Positions 10,930 through 23,046 are shown, counted from the stretch's first letter. The stretch is 64,000 nucleotides of DNA from Cervus elaphus (GCF_910594005.1 NC_057848.1:54577616-54641615), one strand, 5' to 3'. Translations and numbers: made by a program. Notes: a model not told the origin generated them from the letters alone.

Positions 10930-11115
10930 AGGCCTCTAACACCTCTCCCCTAACGACAGCAACCTCCTCCTTAACCGTTTCTAACTCTTTCCCCTCCCAC
11001 TCCTTCTCCACACCACAGTTAGAGTGATCTTGAAGTGCCGTTCCGATGGAATCTCTTATTGAAAGACCTCTCAATGGCTTCAAGCCTTTCAAATAGTTCC
11101 TGCTGTATGGCAGGT
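10930..11115 (+). mobile_element. L2-type fragment (sense)
   Basis: Contains 'cacaccacagttagagtgat', 'cctctcaatggcttcaagcc' and a 'gttcctgctgtatggcaggt' style ending, a typical degenerate L2 3' region. Confidence 0.4.
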
Positions 11116-11129
11116 TCTGTTAACAGGAT

Positions 11130-12290
11130 CATCATCCACTTAACTGAATTCAGTTCAGCACATCTTTATCGATTGTCTCCTTTGTGGTAGGTTTTGCAAT
11201 AACTAGTAAACAAGACAGAGTCCTTTCCCTGTCAGAGGTTATCTTCTTGAAAAGGCAGGCAAACAAAGCAATTTTGATGTAGGTGTAGGAGGTGGGCAAA
11301 GAAGAAGAGGTTAGGGGTTTCAGATGGAAGAAAGAAAACAAGCAGAGACATGAGAGAAAGTTCAAAACCATTGAGTATTAAATGGACAGGTGTGATGACA
11401 GAATGGGGGAAACAAGTAGGCAGGGGCCAGGTTATGCTAAGAAGTTTGGACTCAATCTGATAGTGATGAGGAGCCCTTGGGAAACTTTTGGGTAGGGGGA
11501 GAAACAGGTTTATATTTGCATGTGTAAAAGATCACTCTGGCTGCATCGTAAAAGAAAGAGTATAGTGGGTCAGGAGTGGAGATAGGGAAGCTATATGGAA
11601 ACTAGATTATTTATGACTGTTCAATTACCCAAGCTAGAAACTACTTAGTTTCAATTCTCCCTCTTCATCATGACCAATAATCACATCAGGTCCTGTCAAT
11701 TCTAACTCCAAAATTGACTTAATCACTCAGCATTTATTGAATCCTTCTATGCATAAAATGTTGGGCTTGGTGAAAAACAACCATTCCTCTCCTAAGAGAA
11801 GCTGACTGTCTTGGGGGGGGGGTAGACAGATATGTAAATAGATTAATATGAAATAATATGATAAGTACTCACTGGTTGCTGTCCATGCTGGAGGCAGGAA
11901 GAGGGAGGGAGAGAAAGAGTGAGAAAAACAAATAATCACCTCTGCCTGAGGGGAATGACAGAGAAATCAGGGATCTACAGAGATGAGGGATGAGTTATGT
12001 CCTGAAAGATGAGTAGAATTCTCTAGAGGGAGGAGGTTTGGGGAGAAGGTATTGCACACAATGGGAATAGTTCCTGCAAAGGCATGGAAATGTGAATGAA
12101 TAGGGTTTGTTTGGGAACCAGAAAGAAGTTTGGGGTCATGGGAACTGGAGCTTAGGTTATGAAAGGAGGCATAGAAATAGATGAGGTCAGAGAGGTAGGC
12201 CAAGTTGGAATATGAAAACCCTTGTTTAAGACATTGATCCTGCAGAGTCATAATATAATTTTAAGCTGGGGAATGTGATATGATCAGATT
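11130..12290 (-). mobile_element. Antisense L2 fragments (two copies)
   Basis: Copy one, about 11150-11570: CTTTATCGATTGTCTCCTTTGTGGTAGG…GGCTGCATCGTAAAAG. Copy two, about 11730-12290: AGCATTTATTGAATCCTTCTATG…GAGGAATGAC-like text…GATGAGGTCAGAGAGGTAGG. Frames at 11727-11939 and 11967-12251 are chance. A 10-base G run is present at 11813-11822. Confidence 0.5.
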
Positions 12291-12299
12291 TGTGGAGTC

Positions 12300-12835
12300 C
12301 CTCTCTTAGGCCATATTCATTTATCACCATCTCATCATTCGCCCTGATTTTGCCATGTTAGCAATATTGCTCTTTCCTATTCATATGATTGCAGTGGTCT
12401 AACAGGTCTCCCTGCCACAGAAATCCCCTCTAATTTATTCTCCACTCTGGCATCTTTCTAAACACCATTCCTGCCATTGTCCTGCTGCAGCCTGCCAGGG
12501 ACTCCCCATCGCTGCCAAGAAAAATCTTTAAATGCCCGGTATAGCACGCAAAACTCTTGCATTCCAGCCTGTGCTGCTTTCCAGCCTGCTCTGTCCCCCC
12601 TCCTTCCCATCCTTTTTTCCAGTCTGCCCCTTCTGCTAGCTTTATTAACATGAGGACTCCCCAGCCTGCCAGGCACATTCAGGGCTCCACATGCCTTCTC
12701 ATTATCCTCCTTCAAAGTCTATCTGAAATGTCCTTACTGCAAACTTCTCCTTAGCTTTCAAGAATCAATCCACAAGGCAAATTCTTTTGACCTTCCCTCG
12801 ACCCCCTACAGGGAGAACAAACCCCACTTCTATGT
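12300..12835 (+). mobile_element. Sense L2 fragment, left part
   Basis: L2-like text such as 'ggactccccatcgctgccaa' and 'ccaccttgcattccagcctg'-like wording leads up to the DNA transposon at 12838. L2 wording appears to resume after it (about 13798-14030: TCTGGGTTCCCCAGCATCTG…AGAGCCTGGCATATACATAG), so the transposon landed in this older L2. Confidence 0.45.
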
Positions 12836-13051
12836 ACTTTCACTCTAAGCATCTTTGCCACAAGCATTTTTGCCATAGAAGTAATTTGCCATAAGGCAAT
12901 TTGGCCTGAAAGATTGAAAAAAAACAAAAACAAAAAACCAAACTGGTTGACAGTTTTCAGTTTGACAGTTTGGTTCCAACAAGTTGAAATGCATTCCCTC
13001 CCATTGGTGATGTTATTGATGGCTTTATAGAACTGATGGATGATTGACGAT

Positions 13052-13370
13052 GATTAGCACCAAGAGTTGGTCTTTCATTTTGAAACATACTATATTGGAA
13101 GAGAAAGAGGCCAAGGGCCTCAAAGGCACAGACTTGAACCTGAATTTCCCACAGAACTTTGGAACATCTATCAAGGGACAGGTGACAACATGCCAAGAAC
13201 ACACAACAGTGTAGACGCTTTCACAATACAATACAGAGCTCAGTTATGAATATGCATCTGAGCATTTGAAAATTGATACGTCTCTTAATGAAGGAAGACA
13301 TTTTAGCAAAAAAGAAAAAGTGCAATGCCAAACAAGGAGAGGAATCAAGTTAAAAAAAAAAAAGGAAAAA
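13052..13370 (+). pseudogene. Broken MULE-like transposase C-terminal region
   Basis: The frame spanning 13067-13249 gives a 60-residue stretch with FETYYIGRERGQG near the start, then FPTELWNIY and PRTHNSVDAF. In MULE-family transposases the conserved end reads roughly F-x-x-T-Y-I-G-R, then F-P-x-E-L-W-N-x-Y, then R-T-N-N-x-V-E-G-W-H; here the last block has lost the usual E-G-W-H. A stop follows at 13247-13249, and a plausible continuation in another frame (EHLKIDTSLNEGRHF) runs from about 13259. No start codon or catalytic DDE region is present. It is a non-functional remnant. Another transposase family is possible. Confidence 0.5.
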
Positions 13371-13487
13371 AACATTATGAAGAAGACTTGGGAGATAAGC
13401 ACTTAGGTACAACCCACAAAATAAAATTGATTATTTTTGCAGTATTGCTGAGAATTTACACTCATATACTTTGTATTTCTAATAGTC

Positions 13488-13750
13488 TTTTACATTTTGT
13501 TATTCATTTTTCATGCTTTGTTATGTTGTCCTTAATGCCCATCTTTTATTTTTCATGATTTTTATCTTTTAGGGCAAAATTGTCTAGAGCCAATTAGTTA
13601 TGTGGTGAAAATGAGGTCTTTTAATTTTGTTATTCATTTTGTATGTTTCATTATGTCCTTCTTAATGTCCCACTTTTATTTTTCATTATTTTATCTTTTA
13701 TGGCAAAATTACCTTATGGCCAATTTGTCACGCAGTGAAACTGTTTGTGG
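13488..13750 (+). repeat. 132-bp direct repeat inside the MULE-like element
   Basis: Two units start at 13488 and 13620. Both begin TTTA.ATTTTGTTATTCATTT, pass through CTTTTATTTTTCAT and TATCTTTTA.GGCAAAATT, and end near GCCAATT. They look about 80% alike by eye. The shared GGCAAAATT/GCCAATT wording is also the sub-terminal motif of the element. Confidence 0.7.
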
Positions 13751-13799
13751 TAAAAAAAAAAAAAAAAAGCTTATGGCAAAGATGCTTATGGTGAAAATG

Positions 13800-14935
13800 C
13801 TGGATACACAAATCCTTTCCCTTCTCTGGGTTCCCCAGCATCTGGTTCATGCTGATATTAGAACATACATCATACTGCCTCATAATTATTGCCTGCAGGG
13901 CTATCTTCCAGGCTGGAATGTAACCTCCACCAGAGGATAAGGCCATATCACATTCCTCTTATAAACTCGGCTTACAGCACAGAGCCTGGCATATACATAG
14001 AAGCTCAGTTAAATGAAGTTAAATTAAGGTATTGATTTTCTTGTCCCTTTTTTGCCTAGAATGGTTATCCTCCCCAACCAAGCAACTATTTACTGTCAGA
14101 TGAATATCGGTCTTTTCTGGGCCAGATTTCCATTCCTAGGTCACTCTCCTAGCCACCTGGAGAGCCAAAGGCTTGCAGCTCAGACTTCTCTTGGGTTAGA
14201 GAACAAGGCTAATTGCCATGCCATAGTGGTCAGAAGACTCAGGCATCTGCCAGACTTAGCTTGTAATCAAGCAGCATGATAAAAAGGCTTGGGTCTGACA
14301 TTTAATTGTCCATCCTTACTACCCACCCCTGCACCACCAACTTACTTCTGTATATTTCAGGGCCTGAGCAAAGGACCAAAACACTTGTAGAGATATCCTG
14401 GGGGCATGGCATAATGTCTATGCTTCGGTTGGGATTTTTCTAAGGATAGCCATACAAGTGTTCAAAAGAGGAACTGGTGTGCAACAGAGGAAACCAGAGA
14501 AAACCATGCCCATTGGTATAAGGGCTTCCTGGGGCTCCCTCTTAAACAATGAACCCCCAAACTCAGATTTACTGAAGATCCAGAACCCCCAGAGATCCTT
14601 ACATTTCTTGGTCCAAGAAAAAGTTCAGATGAGCTTAAGCTCCCCCCTCCTTTGCATCCACCTTCCAAACTTAAAAGTTTACAGCAGCTGGTAGGAGCTT
14701 CAGACTAGTCAGTCTGGGGCATTCCCCGAGGCTTACAGCATGAGGAAAAGTATCTCAAGCCTCAGGAGCCAATTCCTGGAGGTCTTTTGGGGGTACCTGG
14801 GAGTCTCTGATTACATGGCAGACCACAGAGATCACTGATATTGAAGCATATGCATGGGACTGATCCTTGGGGAATAACCTGGCATTGGTTTGAGACCAAC
14901 CAAAAGATGTCTCCAATTATCGGTGTGGCTAGAAG
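13800..14935. other. Intergenic; L2 continuation then unassigned
   Basis: 13800-14030 appears to be the right part of the L2 split by the transposon. 14030-14935 shows no gene or recognised repeat; frames at 14052-14279 and 14458-14694 have no protein signature. Confidence 0.35.
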
Positions 14936-14937
14936 GG

Positions 14938-15549
14938 GAAAAAGTGACAGATTTTATTTTCTGGGGATCCAAAATCACTGTGTATGGTGACTGCAGCCAT
15001 GAAATTAAAAGACACTTGCTCTTTGGAAGGAAGACTATGACAAACCTAGACAGAGTATTAAAAGGCAGAGACATCTCTTTGCAGACAAAGATCTGTATAG
15101 TCAAAGCTATGGTTTTTCCTGTAGTCATGTATGGGTGTAAGAGTTGGACCATAAAGAAAGCTGAGCACCAAAGAATTGATGCTTTTGAACTGTGGTGTTG
15201 GAGAAGACTCTTGAGAGTCCCTTGGACTGCAAGGAGATCCAACCAGTCCATACTGAAGGAAATCAATCCTGAATACTCATTTGAAGGACTGATGCTGAAG
15301 CTGAAGCTCCAGTACTTTGGCTACCTGATGTGAAGAGCCAACTCATTGGAAAAGACCCTGGTGCTAAAAAAGATTGAAGGCAAGAAAAGAAGAAGGGGGC
15401 GACAGAGGATGAGATGGTTGGATGGCATCACCGACTCAATGGACATGAGTTTGAGCAAACTCCCGGAGATAGTGAAGGACAGGGAGGCCTGACATATTGC
15501 AGTCCATGGGGTCACAAAGAGTCAGACACGACTGAGTGACTGAACAACA
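14938..15549 (+). mobile_element. BovB (RTE) LINE 3' part, sense
   Basis: The 5'-truncated copy begins in the C-terminal region of the reverse transcriptase ORF. The frame to 15333 contains GSKITVYGDCSHEIKR, VFPVVMYGCKSWT and FELWCWRRLLRVPWTARR, then a stop at the TGA after QYFGYLM. The 3' end reads 'gcgacagaggatgagatggt', 'tcacaaagagtcagacacga' and ends at about 15549. This family entered ruminants horizontally (established). The copy is dead. Confidence 0.9.
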
Positions 15550-16960
15550 AATTGGTGTTTAAGGATTTGGAGACTCAATCTTGGGGTTTAGGGAATCAGA
15601 GTAAAGAACATTTATTTCCATTAGTTTTTTTATTCATAAATCTATTGTAAGATTCATATGGAAAAAGGGAGGGGACAGGGTAGGAGTTGTTTATGTGGGG
15701 TACATGTTAACTGATAGGTACAACGAAGGAAATGGGGACAAGGATTAAAGGAAAGGCCAAGGAGATGACTGTAGGGGTGTAGGTGGGAAATCACTTGAAG
15801 GTTTTCAGGGAGAATAGGAATTACTGCCTATTATTTAAGGGTAAATATTTGAAAGATTGGGGAACCCAGTCTTTTCCCAGCCTAAAAATGAGGCTGGGAA
15901 AAGTCGGGATCAGCTTTGAAATCTATTGGAGAGGAAATCCAGGCATGAGCAAGCAAACACTCTTTCTTGATTGTATTCTTTTCCCTAGAGTCTTGGGGAA
16001 TTTAATCTTAGGACTCAAGGCTCTTCAGTCCATATTTACAGTATGCATGCATGGGCTATCTCTTTATGGTAAACATTTCTCTTGAAAGTGAGTTTAGAAA
16101 CAATTACTTCACTCATAAACAAAAGCAGAAAACCAAACAAATGAGCAAAAAAAAAATCACCTTAGTACTGCTGAGGATGAAGGAAGATGGGGGAAGAAAA
16201 TGTATTTCCCATACTACCTACTATAAATAAAAAAGACCAATAGGAAATGGCAGAGTTAGAATTTTGTAAAGAGTGAACACCTATCTGCCATACTGATTCT
16301 GTGACTATAATTTCATAAAATATTTATTGATCACCTATGATACACTAGAGGTTAAGAAGTGACTTAGGCAAGGCCCTACCTTCAAGGAGCTCACAGTTTA
16401 TGGGAGAAAACTCATGAATGGGTCCTGTTGAATGACAGGATCATTGAGTTTGTGAATGGGGTAGCCTGGGCCATAGACAGTAATGCCTGTAAGCACAGAA
16501 GTAGGTCTATTTACTAACAAAGGATGTTTCTGGGATCAGCTGCACTTCTGATCCTCCATTCAAAATCTGCGTTTAGGTAGAAAAAGGGTGCAGCTCAGCT
16601 TTGCAATGGATTTAGGATACAGCTGCTAAATCTAACTACAGTTCTTTTGGCACTGGTAACTGGGCTGTATTCTGCCTGGCGGCCAAAGACTGCCAAATCT
16701 TGATTTAAGACATTGACTTTCCAAAGAAAAATAGCTATAATGAAAATAGCTTATGTCTTACATAAACTCTTAGCAATATAACAAACACATTACCTTTAAA
16801 TAGGACCCATAGTATTTTGTTACATATGAACTGTCACTCTGACTCAAAACAGTTATTTCTTACTGTGTGTCTTTTGTTTCCAGGAGCTTTATGATTTTAA
16901 TAGCACCTATTTGACTCTACCCAATTTTAAAACTTGTCCCAAAGTACCCTCCTCAACATT
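15550..16960. other. Unassigned intergenic sequence with one L2-like piece
   Basis: About 16315-16440 resembles an antisense L2 end (ATATTTATTGATCACCTATGA…AGGAGCTCACAGTTTATGGG). The rest has no gene or recognised repeat. The 100-codon frame at 15783-16085 has no family signature. Confidence 0.35.
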
Positions 16961-16964
16961 TTAA

Positions 16965-17095
16965 TTCTTTGCCTTCATGATCTTAAGTCACAACTTTTCT
17001 GAGCTTTGGTTTCATCAACAAATTGGGGACAATGATGTTCAAAGCACTAGACAGTTGTAAGGTTCAAATGAGATAAATATATGTGAAAGCGGGAG
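16965..17095 (+). mobile_element. MIR SINE fragment
   Basis: Contains 'tgagctttggtttcatcaac', 'aaattggggacaatgatg' and 'gttgtaaggttcaaatgaga', the MIR right half. Confidence 0.6.
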
Positions 17096-17102
17096 CCTAT
17101 CT

Positions 17103-17623
17103 GAAAAACTGTCCCCATTTTTTTTAATTGGAGGATAATTGCTTTACAATGTTGTGTTGGCTTCTGCCATTCAACATCGTGACTCAGCCATTTGTATACA
17201 TACACCCCCTTCCTCCTGATCCTCCATCCATCCTGTGTCAGACCAACCCTCTAGGTTGTCACATGCCAGGCTGAGCTCCCTGTGTTACACAGTGGCTTCC
17301 CACTAGCTCTTTTACATACGATTATATATCTCAATGCTACTGTCTCAATTTGTCCCATCCTCTCCTTTCCCCATCGTGTCCACAAGTCCTTTCTCTGTCT
17401 CCATCTCTATTCCTGCCCTGCAAATAGGTTCATCGTATGTACCATTTTTCTAGATTGCTGGTACATATATACAATGGAATATTATTCAATCACAAAAAGG
17501 AACGCATTTGAGTCAGTTCTAGTGAGGTGGATGAATCTAGAGCCTGTTATACAGAGTGAAGTAAGTCAGAAAAACAAACACTGTATATTAATGCATATAT
17601 ATGGAATCTAGAAAAACTGTCCC
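17103..17623. mobile_element. Twin-primed (5'-inverted) L1 insertion with target-site duplication
   Basis: 17116-17457 is an L1 3' end in reverse orientation (poly(T) at the left, 'ttggaggataattgctttac' …). From about 17458 the same element continues in forward orientation ('acaatggaatattattcaat', 'gaatctagagcctgttatac', 'gaagtaagtcagaaa'). The whole is flanked by GAAAAACTGTCCC at 17103-17115 and 17611-17623. This is the classic outcome of twin priming during L1 insertion. Confidence 0.85.
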
Positions 17624-17629
17624 TGTTTT

Positions 17630-18675
17630 TAATCTGAATGAGAAATCTTATAGCCTTGGATCTTGACTTCAAGCCATTATGTCCTGAAGGATGAATTTTC
17701 TCCCTGGATAAGAATATGAAAGGGGCAGAAAAGTTGGTGACATAAAGGTGATCTGACAGAGTACCCTACTGATATTGGTCATCAGGCATTTACCCTATTC
17801 CATCCTCTCCTCTCTCTGTTGTTCACTTAGTTAAAAATGTTGACCTTGCTGGATGAGGGATGCTACTCCTTCAGCGGAAAAAAAGGGGGAGGGCCCTGAA
17901 GTCATGAGAGCCTTTCTTTGAAAAAAAAAAACAGGCTTTTGGACTTGAAGGACAGCATCTAGTATGACATATATGGGGTATTTAGAGCCCAACTAAAGAC
18001 TGATAATCAATGGTAATAAACAATAAAATATCTTCTGTATGTCATGACACAGATATATAAATCTGTCAATTATTACAATTTTTAAAAATCCAGTTCATAA
18101 TATATTTGGACATACAGAACTGTCCAACTTGAAGAAAACATTGTGGCTTTAAAAAAAGTTGAGATTAAAACAACTATTCAGTTCAACAATTTAAAAATAT
18201 TGAGTAAAGCAGTGAATTAAAAGTGATTGGCAAAAGCCTTTCACTGGATAAAACAAAGTGATAATTGTGTTGGATTTTAACTCATTATTTCAGAATTTAA
18301 TTATAAAGCATAATACTGTCTGGAATCTCCTACACATGGACAATTCCCAGCCAACAGATTTGCAGCTGGGCCACTTTCTCCATATGGGATGTCATTATTC
18401 TTTTTTACCCATTATTTTGAATTTCTAATTTATTTACAAGTTATTCAATTGATTAAATATTACATTTTAGGATATAGCTCAATTTTTTTCCCACATGTGC
18501 CAGAATGGTGACTAAGAATACAGGTGGACATTTAACTTGTTTAAACATGTACTGCAATACACATTATTATTTTGATAATGACTTTTTATCAAAAGTTTAA
18601 AAAAAAGTTATGAAAAAGGTTTACAAGTTAGCAAATAACAAGCAGTGATACACCAAATAATTCAAGAAACCAACC
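17630..18675. other. AT-rich intergenic DNA downstream of RAP2C
   Basis: No gene or recognised repeat. It lies beyond the inferred poly(A) site of RAP2C and is strongly AT-rich, with an A run at about 17922-17931. Confidence 0.35.
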
Positions 18676-18679
18676 TCAG

Positions 18680-21172
18680 TAATACAGATGTCTATTTTAT
18701 TAAAAAAGTTACAAACATGTGGACTGCAGGGTCGTCTTACAAAATGACAAGAATGAAATCTATTGGAAAAATTTTACTTTTACAAATATTTATAGGTCAT
18801 TGTTCAATGTTTGTACTTGTTATTCGAGATTTTTTAACTTTCATTGATAAAGTTACAGTACATTAGATCCATGATAATAGGTTACATGATTTTATTTGCA
18901 GAGCCCTACTGCAGTGATTTGAACAACTCCTAAACAGATGCCATAGTAAAGACGAGACATATATTGCATTTAATTTATTATCCTAATAAGCAACTTGACA
19001 TGCAATCTATTGAGGAAGCTAAAATAACTTTTGGTCCCTTTTCTTAAAATGTGCTGGAGAAATCACCTTTAAATCACTTTCCCCTGATTCCTGTGATCCT
19101 AAGTGAATTCAAGTTAAATTTGCTGCTGAGGTCAGTGACAGAGCAAGAGAGCGAGAGAACAAGAACTATCCATAGAAAAGAAACACTGTATTTTAAAAAA
19201 AATCCATCTGCAGAAAATTTAAATCATCATGAATTATTTGATTCCTTTAGAATTTCACAAAAGCTAATAAAAATGAACCACAATCACTTAACCTACTTTG
19301 AACTGAGCTTTTGGTTTTAAGTTTGGTATTAAAGTGCAAACTTAAATTAGGTATTCATTTCAAGCAGTTTATAAATAAGAAACTAAGTTTCAATTGCCTC
19401 CACCCTTACAATCTCACCATAAAATTCAAAATCTAAGATCAAGAGTCCACTTTGAGGGAATTTGATCAGGAATCAAATGCAACACGATTTTAAAAAAGGA
19501 AAACAAAGTTTAATTAATTTCTACACAATAATTAATGGTCATACTGACCAATAAATCACATGAATGTAGATATCACTTTATCTGAACATCACACACAATA
19601 TAAATTTTAAATTGCCACACCCTTCCAAAAACCATCACTGCATATATTAGAGCTTTCCTTGACAAAGTTATTGAGCTATTATTATAGATCAAAAGTCTGG
19701 TTTTGGTTTTTTTGTTTTGTTTTATTTAGAAGCATGTTCAAATGACTAAAGCTGGGCTCCTAAAATCGAGAACTTTGGTGCAGTAGGTGAGCTGCAGTTA
19801 CTAACTTCTGCAAATTAAAAGCACACAACTAAAACCAAGTAAAAACCCAACAACAAAATACTGTCAAACTTACAAAATTTTAAAATCATTGCTAGAAAAA
19901 GCGCTCATTGTCATGATGTTAGAACTGAATCACAAGATTACTCTTTATAAAGTTTACTTTCTGTTTCTATACCTGTGTTACTGTTAAATGTTCAAGTATT
20001 CAGACAAAATGTGCTGATTAGGTAAACAACATGGAAGGCAATGGCTATTAGAAGCACATTTGAAAAAGAAAAAAACAAAAACAAAGGAAAAAAACGCCCA
20101 GAGACTTGGCGCTATCCTCCCTCCTGTTACACAGATTTTTGTCTCTACTACAAACATGCTTCTTGAGAAATAACTAAAAAGCAATTGTGATAGTGCAAGA
20201 AAACTTTAACAAATATTGCTTTAAACTATTATTCAGAAAGACAAAAATTAAGAACTACAAAGTGTATATGATTTTATTTGAGTTTAATTTTACATGTGCA
20301 GAAGTATACTAGATGTCACAAGCCTGACAGGCGAAGCTGAGCTATCTCTGTTTAGGTATACAATTAATTTACCATGGATACAATATCCCTTTTCAAAGGC
20401 ATTGCTAAGTAGGTCATAACTAAATTTAGAACTTCACAGAAAGGAAAATGTTACTGCTGCAATTTGATGCTGTAAATGAGATTAACACATGTGAAAACCT
20501 AATGGAATCAAATGCTTAACTCTTTAGCTAAATGCGCTACAGTCAATTTCAAATATCAACCGTAAGTTTCAGAACATGTTAACACAAAAACACATCACAA
20601 ACTGCACTTGAAGAAAAGGGATAGTCCATCCACACAGGTAAAATGTGATCTTTAGTTTCTTTTTACAACACTGCCACACGTAAACAAAGTCTGAAAGTAT
20701 TAACCAATCACTTAAAGGAGAAAGATTTTACAAATAGAATGAAGCACTGGTGCGAGGTAATATACAGAAGTAACCATTTGTTTAAGGCTCAATTTTTTCT
20801 CCATTATAACTTTCTTTTAAAAGGCATTGAGTAGGTAATACTGAGTTTGAGTATTTAATAAATACAAGTTGAGAAACTGATTAAAGAAATCAATTAAAAT
20901 ATTAAAAATTAATTCTTGCATATTAGCCATCATTAAGAACTTAGAAAGCTACGAAAGGACTGATTGATAAAGAACAGATCTTAAACATATGGTAAACGTG
21001 CTAAGCATTCCTGTTTCAGGTCAATGGATCTTGAAGGCCAAAGACCTTATGCACTTAATTGGATGTATGGCAACATGCTGTAAGAGAGACAGGTTTACCA
21101 AGGCTCAGTTCTGCAACCCAGGTTGTAAAGTTCTCCAAAGCAGCATCTGTGCAAATTTCCTCTGAGTTTTAT
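18680..21172 (-). other. RAP2C: RAP2C terminal exon, entirely 3' UTR (inferred)
   Basis: On the minus strand a splice acceptor (TCTTAATTGCAG, AG at 21174-21173) is followed by about 2.5 kb of repeat-free AT-rich sequence, ending at a canonical AATAAA at 18701-18696. A donor just after the RAP2C stop codon (28337) pairs naturally with this acceptor. An exon structure with the 3' UTR on its own exon would fit the unusually long gene span I recall for human RAP2C. No coding potential is seen here. The exact acceptor and the cleavage site are inference; an unspliced shorter 3' UTR ending near other AATAAA-like hexamers is the alternative. Confidence 0.5.
18696..18701 (-). terminator. RAP2C: Candidate RAP2C poly(A) signal AATAAA
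   Basis: Minus strand reads TTTTTTAATAAAATAGACAT, followed after about 25 nt by a GT-rich stretch (GAGGTTGGTTTCTTG at about 18678-18664). Hexamer plus GT-rich downstream element is the standard cleavage-site layout; cleavage is expected near 18675-18685. Confidence 0.55.
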
Positions 21173-22803
21173 CTGCAATTAAGATGAAAATATCATAAAA
21201 ATGCAGAAATATAGATTACAGTTTAAAATGAGAACACTGACAACAGATCTCTATACACATGCAAGTGGTACCAAAATCGAAAAGTGAAATTTCACTATGT
21301 TCCTCATAAATTTAAGTAAAAATAATCTTCTGTAGTTCAAGAGTCAGTAGATTATAGCAACACTATAATGATGCATTGGGTGAAATACATACTTCATTGT
21401 ATAAAGTATACAATATTTAAATTCTTACATGTTTAAAAGATCTTAATAGTATAAAAGTGGCAAATATTACATCTACTTTGATCTCTTCATATTTTTAATG
21501 GGAAATAGTATTAAATGTATAGTGATTATGAACTAACTTGATAATATGCAAAACTTCAAAAAAATTTTTGCATTAAAATAAGTTGTTAATCAGGACATTG
21601 ATTATTTAAGCTTAGGAAAGTCCAATTTCCTCATCATGAAAATAAGGGTAAAATTCTTTCTAAAAGGGTTGTGGTAATAAATATCATATAAGGCACTATG
21701 TGAAAGCACTTGGTATGTCAAATGTCAGGTAATTTTTTCATTTCTCAACTGTTTAAATTTCTAGAGGACCAGGATTATGTCTTTGATATCCAAATTAAAG
21801 ACCTGTATATTTTTATTTTTAGACCCATTTGAATTTTTATACCTATTTGAACACAACAGTGTTTCATTCTATATGTAATTCATTGTGAGGATTTTTCAGT
21901 AATTCAAACTGGACTTTCCTCAATTAATATGAATTAATAAGTTGACTATAAATTTTAATCCACACTTTTCAAAATAAGCAATTACAAAGAGTTGGGGATT
22001 TTTGAATATGAATATGTCTCAAATAGGGAAGACCTGGATGATTTAATAATTCAGGTATTCTCTGAAATCAAATTGAGGAAGTAGTAATTATTTCTAGCCA
22101 AAATAAACACTAAGAATACAGATCAGCTTCTTAACCATAATCTACATTAAATAAAAGGTGATATATGTGATATTTCTCACTCTCTAAATACCTGGTTAAC
22201 ATTTGGTCTATCCACATTCCATAGGATGAGAATACTCCAGTGAAATCAAGAGACACAAATAAATCCCAGGTCAGATTCAACAATATTAATATAAAGCATA
22301 CTATTAAAGTATTAATACCTACTACTTTTCAAGAGAGTACTACATTTTAATTCTCTGCAGCAATAAATCCGGGGCAAAAGCATGCATTAGGTGAAAAACG
22401 ACAGTCTTTCTAAGATTAGAAGTACACAGAATGCAAATGTTACTGCTCCATACTGTGAACGCAAAATTTCCAGTGTACTAAAACTCTCATTCATTCAAAA
22501 AACATTCCAGAAGCTTTGAAGGCAGCTGGTCAAAGTCATACTTTTTAACTCTCAGGATATCACATCTAGACACACTGCAGAAGTATAACTTGCTGCTTGT
22601 GAGATAGAACACAAGTGATCCTTGTCCTCACTCTCAACTTTCCAGCCAGACACCCAACAAATCTGAACTCTGGAGGCTTCTGCTCAAATTCTTGCTTAAC
22701 TGGTTTCACTTTTCCACTTTTTTCTAATTAGATTTTGTTATGAAAGAGAGAGAGGAAAGAAAAAAACAGAAATCCCAAACAGTCCAAACCTTTTGCTCAG
22801 GAA

Positions 22804-23046
22804 ATTATGAAATAGGGTCTCCCAAGTGGGGTAAATTGGTACACAAGAATACCAAACATAGAACTGAAAGAACAAAGATCATTATTTATGTCAGCATGAA
22901 GAAAAAGGGAGACTCTTGATTCAAGACCAACACATCATTTCACGTGGCAGCAGAATGCCTGGGATATTAACAAAGGCTCCTGAAAGGCTTAGCAGTTTAT
23001 GAGTGTCTTTTTAGCTTAGCTGGATTTAGCATTTCTAAATACAGTG
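22804..23046 (+). repeat. Arm A of long inverted repeat in RAP2C intron
   Basis: 243 bp whose reverse complement aligns to 24628-24898. The central ~100 bp are nearly the same: both hold the block TTCTGCTGCCACGTGAAATG, a TCTTGAATCAAGA block, and an AATAATGATCTTTGTTCTTT block. Similarity fades toward both ends. I do not recognise it as a known family. Confidence 0.85.

Larger units (their letters stand above)
12838..13796 (+). mobile_element. MULE-like DNA transposon remnant
   Basis: The ends form a 28-bp terminal inverted repeat: 12838-12865 against the reverse complement of 13769-13796, with 25 of 28 identical (core TAAGCATCTTTGCCA). Inside each end, TTATGGC / GCCATAA motifs recur in both orientations (for example 12888-12900 and 13698-13723). 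The middle carries a degraded reading frame resembling the C-terminal part of a MULE transposase (see 13052-13370). The right third contains a 132-bp direct repeat. No clear 8-10 bp target-site duplication is visible. It sits inside an older L2, so it is younger than that L2. The superfamily call is inference from remembered transposase motifs. Confidence 0.6.

Noticed and set aside
13493..13745. Possible CRISPR-like or satellite array in the AT-rich 132-bp repeats
   Set aside because: Only two units, imperfect, inside a transposon of an animal genome.
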